A stretch of 10,152 bases of DNA. Origin: Deltaproteobacteria bacterium (GTDB lineage Bacteria > Desulfobacterota > Desulfobacteria > Desulfobacterales > JAFDDL01). The DNA is taken from the NCBI GenBank assembly GCA_019310865.1, contig JAFDDL010000095.1, positions 1-10,152 on the forward strand, read 5' to 3'. The notes under the pieces were generated by a model. It made no database searches. It was not told the DNA's origin and was given only the letters and a program-made list of their open reading frames with translations. Each line of letters opens with the position of its first letter. Within the stretch, counting starts at the first letter, position 1. Shown here piece by piece: positions 6,054-10,152 of the stretch. Both the position numbers and the translations under genes were made by a program.

Positions 6054-7415
6054 ATGCGAATCAAAACTATCCTATCAATTTGTTGTGTGATTGTAATCGG
6101 CCTTTGTGCGAGCAATGCCTGGGCCAAACTCACATCGGCGGAAATCGCCCGGCTGGACAACGATCTCACGCCCATGGGTGCCGAGAGAGCCGGCAACGCG
6201 GAAGGCACCATCCCGGCCTGGGAAGGGGGCATTACCACCCCCCCGGCCGGTTATAAACCCGGGATGCACCGTCTGGACCCCTTTGCCGATGACAAGGTGC
6301 TGTTTTCCATCACCGCGTCCAATATGGATCAATACGCCGATAAGCTCTCCAAGGGGCATCAGGCCCTTTTGCGGGATATGGACACCTTTAAAATAAACGT
6401 CTACCCCACCCGCCGCAGTGTATCCTTTCCCCAGCGTATCTATGACGCCACCCGGAAAGTTGCGGAAACGGCCGAGCTGGTGGAAGGCGGTAACGGGGTG
6501 ATAGGGGCGGTGATCGGTATCCCCTTTCCCATCCCGAAAACCGGCCTGGAGGCGATCTGGAATCATTTGCTGCGATATCGGGGCGATTCCATAGTGCGCA
6601 CACATCGAGCGGCTCCGGTCACACGCGGCGGGTCCTACGAGCTCAGTAAAACCTTAGCCAAAACGACATTTCTCTATCACCGGGAAGGCGCCACCGAGGA
6701 GAAGCTCAACAATCTGGTTCTTGGCTACGTAACCCGTTCCCTGGCCCCGGCCCGACGCGCCGGCAAGGCCACCCTGGTTCATGAAACCCTGAATCAGGCC
6801 AAGCAGCCCCGACGGGCCTGGCAGTACAACCCGGGCCAGCGCCGGGTCTTGCGGGCGCCGGAGATCGCATTCGACAATCCCGGTGGGGGCTCCGACGGAT
6901 TGCGGGTCACCGACCAGGTCGACCTGTACAGCGGCAGTCCCGAGCGTTATGATTGGCAGCTGGTGGGCAAAAGGGAGCTGTATGTTCCTTACAATGCATA
7001 CAAACTCCAGGACGGCAGCGTCAAATATAAGGACATTATCCAGAAAAAGCATCTGAACCCCGACCTGCTGCGCTACGAACTGCACCGGGTGTGGGTGGTG
7101 GAAGCGACCGTAAAATCGGGGATCAGCCACCTATACAAACGGCGAACGTTCTACATCGACGAGGATTCCTGGCAGATCGTCCTCGTGGATATCTATGACA
7201 ATCGCGACCAGCTATGGCGCTTCCAAGAAGGGCATCTGGTCAACTTTTACGATGTGCCGGCTGTATGGGTATCGGCCGAGACGGTCTACGATTTCCAGAT
7301 CGGCCGCTACCATGTAAAGGAACTCCAGAGTGAAGATAAGCCCATTGACTTCACCCAGACGTTGAATGCCAAGGCCTTTACCCCGGCAGCGCTCCGGCGC
7401 TCCGGGACTCGGTAA
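6054..7415 (+). CDS. DUF1329 family periplasmic protein, LolA/LolB-like
   Basis: This 453-residue exported protein belongs to the DUF1329 family, which is regarded as related in fold to the lipoprotein carriers LolA and LolB. That suggests binding of a lipid or acyl chain between the membranes. A signal peptide (1-24, ending NAWA) has no convincing lipobox, although cysteines occur at 10, 11 and 18. Family-like features are DLTPMGAERAGNAEGTIPAW (38-57), AWQYNPGQRRVLRAPE (255-270), the segment YELHRVWVVEA (341-351), and RRTFYIDEDSWQIVLVD (363-379), whose strand pattern resembles the LolA barrel. The length is usual for the family as I recall it. It starts 20 bases after the DUF1302 gene, and the two almost always travel together, so a direct partnership at the outer membrane is likely. 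Ligand and enzymatic activity, if any, are unknown. Confidence 0.9.
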   Translation: MRIKTILSICCVIVIGLCASNAWAKLTSAEIARLDNDLTPMGAERAGNAEGTIPAWEGGITTPPAGYKPGMHRLDPFADDKVLFSITASNMDQYADKLSKGHQALLRDMDTFKINVYPTRRSVSFPQRIYDATRKVAETAELVEGGNGVIGAVIGIPFPIPKTGLEAIWNHLLRYRGDSIVRTHRAAPVTRGGSYELSKTLAKTTFLYHREGATEEKLNNLVLGYVTRSLAPARRAGKATLVHETLNQAKQPRRAWQYNPGQRRVLRAPEIAFDNPGGGSDGLRVTDQVDLYSGSPERYDWQLVGKRELYVPYNAYKLQDGSVKYKDIIQKKHLNPDLLRYELHRVWVVEATVKSGISHLYKRRTFYIDEDSWQIVLVDIYDNRDQLWRFQEGHLVNFYDVPAVWVSAETVYDFQIGRYHVKELQSEDKPIDFTQTLNAKAFTPAALRRSGTR

Positions 7416-7483
7416 TCTCCCGGACCACCCAAGCCGGCGGCGGGTTCGGCATCGGATCCGTCGCCGGATGCATCTTGTCAGGC

Positions 7484-7489
7484 AAGGAG
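7484..7489 (+). promoter_or_regulatory. Ribosome binding site that fixes the YCF48-like start
   Basis: AAGGAG lies 6 bases before the ATG at 7496. The frame extends back to a TTG at 7475, but the ribosome site would then be inside the coding region, so 7496 is chosen. The 80-base gap 7416-7495 before this gene holds no other gene and no T-run terminator. Confidence 0.75.
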
Positions 7490-7495
7490 CACCAC

Positions 7496-8608
7496 ATGAA
7501 ATTAACCGAAGACAAATCGTCCGTAATCGACACCGGGGTTTTGCGCCGAACAGGGGAATTGATTCTCATGGCGCTATTGTTATGCGGCCTCACGGGTGTT
7601 TCGGCAATGGGCCAAGCTGAATTTTCCGTTAAAAGCCCCCGGGCTACCCGATCATTGCTGCTCGACGCGCAAAATGTGGGCGGCACCCTCGTGGTGGTGG
7701 GAGAGCGGGGACATATTCTGGTATCCAGTGACGGCGGCGACACCTGGCGCCAGGCGGAGGTCCCCACCCGCGGCATGCTCACCGGGGTTTATTTCCATGA
7801 CAACAACCTGGGCTGGGCCGTTGGGTATTACCAGGAAATTCTGCGGTCCCGGGACGGGGGGGAAAGCTGGCAGCGTGTTTATGCCAATCGCGAAGATGGG
7901 CGCCCCCTTCTGGATGTCTGGTTTCGGGACGAAGATAACGGCATTGCCGTGGGCGCCTATGGACTTTTTCTGGTAACCGGGGACGGCGGCGATACCTGGA
8001 CGTCGAAGTCTCTGAACGTCACCCAATCCTTTGCCGAGGAAGAAGGCATCTCAAGCGATGAGATGGCCTTCCTGGGCGCTTTCGGCGCTGATGAAGACGA
8101 ACTCGGTGATGACATGGATGCCGAGGCGGGTGTGGAGGTGTGCCTGAATCACATTGCGCGGAGCGCCACAGGGCGGCTTTACATCGCCGCCGAAGTGGGT
8201 ACGATCTATCGTTCGGAGGATGACGGGCAAAGCTGGACCGCACTGGCCTCGCCTTACAACGGTTCGTTTTTCAATATCCTGCCCCTGGACGGGGACTCGC
8301 TTTTGCTTTTGGGCCTTCGGGGGCACCTGTTTCGTTCCGAGGACGGTGGAGACACCTGGCAGGAAATCGAAACAGGCACCGCGGCATCCTTGCTCGGCGG
8401 TGTTAGGCTGGCAGGCGGCAGCATTGTTGTCACCGGCCTGGAGGGTACCATGCTGATCAGCCGGGACGGTGGCCGCAGTTTCACTTACCGGCAACATCCA
8501 AGCCGAAAAGACATCGTAACGGCCGTCACGCCCGATGGCAAACATGTCATGCTGGTGGGCGAATTCGGCGTAAAGCGGGCTAAAAATATCGCTTCCCGGC
8601 AAGATTAA
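7496..8608 (+). CDS. Exported YCF48/BNR-like beta-propeller protein
   Basis: This 370-residue protein is probably a periplasmic beta-propeller that acts as an assembly or docking factor. An N-terminal hydrophobic segment (about 21-40, ending MGQA) follows a longer than usual polar leader and looks like a signal peptide. Six Asp-box motifs of the S-x-D-G-G-x-T-W type are visible near 78-84 (SDGGDTW), 118-125, 161-168, 240-247, 281-288 and 322-329, which fits one propeller domain. The founding relative, Ycf48/HCF136, assembles photosystem II, but nothing photosynthetic is nearby, so only the fold is transferable. Between the third and fourth boxes lies a strongly acidic insert (about 178-214). 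YCF48-like genes next to MMPL/RND transporters and DUF1302/DUF1329 genes are a recurring arrangement. It is separated from the transporter gene by 27 bases. Confidence 0.88.
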   Translation: MKLTEDKSSVIDTGVLRRTGELILMALLLCGLTGVSAMGQAEFSVKSPRATRSLLLDAQNVGGTLVVVGERGHILVSSDGGDTWRQAEVPTRGMLTGVYFHDNNLGWAVGYYQEILRSRDGGESWQRVYANREDGRPLLDVWFRDEDNGIAVGAYGLFLVTGDGGDTWTSKSLNVTQSFAEEEGISSDEMAFLGAFGADEDELGDDMDAEAGVEVCLNHIARSATGRLYIAAEVGTIYRSEDDGQSWTALASPYNGSFFNILPLDGDSLLLLGLRGHLFRSEDGGDTWQEIETGTAASLLGGVRLAGGSIVVTGLEGTMLISRDGGRSFTYRQHPSRKDIVTAVTPDGKHVMLVGEFGVKRAKNIASRQD

Positions 8609-8635
8609 CGGAAGCCGCAAAGAGAGGTCTGTCTC

Positions 8636-10152
8636 ATGATTGAATTTTTTGAAAAGATCGTTTTCCGGCACCGCGGCGCTAGCTTGCTCATTTTCGCTGC
8701 CATTACCGTCTTCATGCTCTTTTCGGCATCCCGGCTCAGAATCGATGCCGGCTTTATGAAGCTGTTGCCCCTAAAGCATGAATACATGAAGACATACCTG
8801 GACCATAAGCATCAATTTTCCGGCGGAAACCGCATCCTCATCGCATTAGTCGCCAAAAAGGGAGATATTTTCACAGAGCAGTTTCTGGCGGTTCTCAAGG
8901 GGGTCACGGAAGAAGTTTTTTTCATGCCCGGGGTGGAACGTAGCAAGGTCAGCTCCCTGTTTACCCCGAATGTGCGCTACACGGAACTGGTGGAGGACGG
9001 CATTCGCGCCGGCAACGTCATCCCGGCGGATTTTAAACCGACACCGGAAGGGCTGGCCGGGGTACGAAAGAACGTGCTCCAGTCAGGTGTTGTGGGCCGT
9101 CTGGTGGCCAATGATTTTTCCGGCGCCATCGTCAGTGCCGGACTGTTGGACGTCGATCCGAAAACCGGCAAAAAGCTCAATTATCTCAAGTTTTCTAACG
9201 ATCTGGAGCAAAAGGTCCGGGAAAAGTTCCAGAGCGAAGAGATCGATGTGCACATCATCGGGTTTGCCAAGGTGATCGGCGACATGGCCAAAGGCGCCTC
9301 CCGGGTGATCGTGTTTTTCGGAATTGCATTCTTGATAACCGCGCTGATGGTGTATATTTACTCCATGTCCTTCTGGCGAACGGCTGCTGTGCTGTGCGGG
9401 GCAACCACCGCGGTGGTCTGGCAGCTGGGTCTTTTGCCCATATTCGGATTCGGAATCGATCCCATGGGTATCCTGGTGCCCTTTCTGGTGTTTGCCGTTG
9501 CCGTGAGTCACGCCGTGCAGATGGTCAGCGCCACGGGCTCGGAGCTATACTGCGGCGCCACGCCCCTTGAAGCGGCCCGGGTGAGTTTTCGCCGCCTCCT
9601 GGTGCCGTGCATCACGGCACTGGCCACCGATACCATCGGGTTTATCACCATCTGGCTCATACCGGTTCGGATCATCCAGGAAATGGCGCTCACCGCCAGT
9701 ATTGGTATCGCCGTGATCATCGTCGTCAACGGCATGCTGCTGCCCGTGCTTCTCTCGTTTGCCCCGGCCAGCATGGCGTATTGTAAAAGGCTCCAGCGAA
9801 AGGCGGATATATTCGCGCCGTTCTGGCGGTTTCTTTCCGGGGCCGCAGCCCCCAAGCCGGCTGCCGTCATCGTGCTGGTGGCCCTGGGCCTGACGGTGTT
9901 CGGGGCCGTTAAAGGAGCGGGGGTGAAAATCGGCGACCTGCAACAGGGGGTGCCGGAGTTTCGTCCCGATTCGCGTTATAACCGCGATACGGGGGTGATT
10001 ACCGACAAGTTTTCCATCGGTGTAGATGCCATCACGGTGGTGGCCGAGGCCCACGCCATGGGATGCATCGACTACGAGACCATGCGCGATCTCGACCGGT
10101 TCGCCTGGCAGATGCAAAACGTGAACGGCGTGCTGTCGGTGACCTGCCTTCC
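8636..10152 (+). CDS. MMPL/RND superfamily transporter (C-terminus beyond the window)
   Basis: This is an inner-membrane RND-type transporter open at the right edge, with 505 residues visible; such proteins are usually about 750-900. It starts at the ATG at 8636, with AGAGAGG at 8621-8627, and no stop interrupts the frame. One membrane helix (about 15-31) is followed by a periplasmic domain (about 35-215), then a block of five or so helices (222-242, 247-267, 276-293, 321-343, 350-375) and a further one (408-426) leading into the second periplasmic domain. That is the first half-repeat of an RND protein. Helix 4 carries AVAVSHAVQ (S291, H292) where many RND proteins have aspartates; D332 in helix 5 is another buried acid. 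Lipid or hydrophobic-ligand transport is inferred from MMPL relatives and from the lipid-carrier-like neighbour. Confidence 0.9.
   Translation, partial: MIEFFEKIVFRHRGASLLIFAAITVFMLFSASRLRIDAGFMKLLPLKHEYMKTYLDHKHQFSGGNRILIALVAKKGDIFTEQFLAVLKGVTEEVFFMPGVERSKVSSLFTPNVRYTELVEDGIRAGNVIPADFKPTPEGLAGVRKNVLQSGVVGRLVANDFSGAIVSAGLLDVDPKTGKKLNYLKFSNDLEQKVREKFQSEEIDVHIIGFAKVIGDMAKGASRVIVFFGIAFLITALMVYIYSMSFWRTAAVLCGATTAVVWQLGLLPIFGFGIDPMGILVPFLVFAVAVSHAVQMVSATGSELYCGATPLEAARVSFRRLLVPCITALATDTIGFITIWLIPVRIIQEMALTASIGIAVIIVVNGMLLPVLLSFAPASMAYCKRLQRKADIFAPFWRFLSGAAAPKPAAVIVLVALGLTVFGAVKGAGVKIGDLQQGVPEFRPDSRYNRDTGVITDKFSIGVDAITVVAEAHAMGCIDYETMRDLDRFAWQMQNVNGVLSVTCL

Noticed and set aside
7416..7495. Possible terminator or small gene in the widest gap of the operon
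   Set aside because: Only short competing GC-rich inverted repeats (such as ATCCG-TCGC-CGGAT) without a T-run, and no start codon with a ribosome site other than that of the next gene.
7720..8500. Repeated DNA words such as GACGGCGGCGACACCTGG as a DNA repeat array
   Set aside because: They are in frame and encode the Asp-box repeats of the beta-propeller; their spacing follows protein blades and they are not a CRISPR or other DNA-level array.

Overview
The window looks like chromosomal DNA from a Gram-negative bacterium, probably a deltaproteobacterium (Desulfobacterota, sulfate-reducer-like). The lineage is an inference. It rests on an outer-membrane beta-barrel protein, a canonical sigma-54 promoter, GC-rich genes separated by one AT-rich control region, and a histidine kinase whose membrane N-terminus and cysteine-bearing PAS domain resemble those common in that group. 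No RNA genes, insertion sequences, phage genes or CRISPR arrays were seen.

Left arm (1-1592, minus strand): a two-component system. A membrane PAS histidine kinase of the NarX/HisKA_3 type overlaps by 26 bases the start of a NarL/FixJ-type response regulator. The regulator runs off the left edge, so only its receiver domain is visible.

Centre (1593-2167): a 575-base AT-rich divergent control region. It holds an almost perfect sigma-54 promoter (1802-1817), two small inverted repeats just upstream of it (one overlapping an IHF-like motif), a long hairpin in the leader (1869-1902), and a second, sigma-70-like promoter (1976-2002) nearer the first gene.

Right arm (2168-10152, plus strand): six tightly spaced co-directional genes, almost certainly one operon. 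In order they are a membrane-anchored parvulin prolyl isomerase, a HupE/UreJ-type membrane protein (4-base overlap), a DUF1302 outer-membrane barrel, a DUF1329 LolA/LolB-like periplasmic protein, a YCF48-like beta-propeller with six Asp-boxes, and an MMPL/RND transporter cut by the right edge.

Together the products cover the whole envelope: an inner-membrane RND pump, a periplasmic lipid-binding-like protein and propeller, an outer-membrane barrel, and a chaperone/metal-permease-like pair. The most economical hypothesis is a trans-envelope machine that moves or processes a hydrophobic molecule such as a lipid, ester or hydrocarbon, controlled by sigma-54 and perhaps by the adjacent two-component system. 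DUF1302, DUF1329, YCF48-like and RND genes are known to cluster in proteobacteria, but their substrate is not firmly established. The substrate here cannot be read from the sequence.
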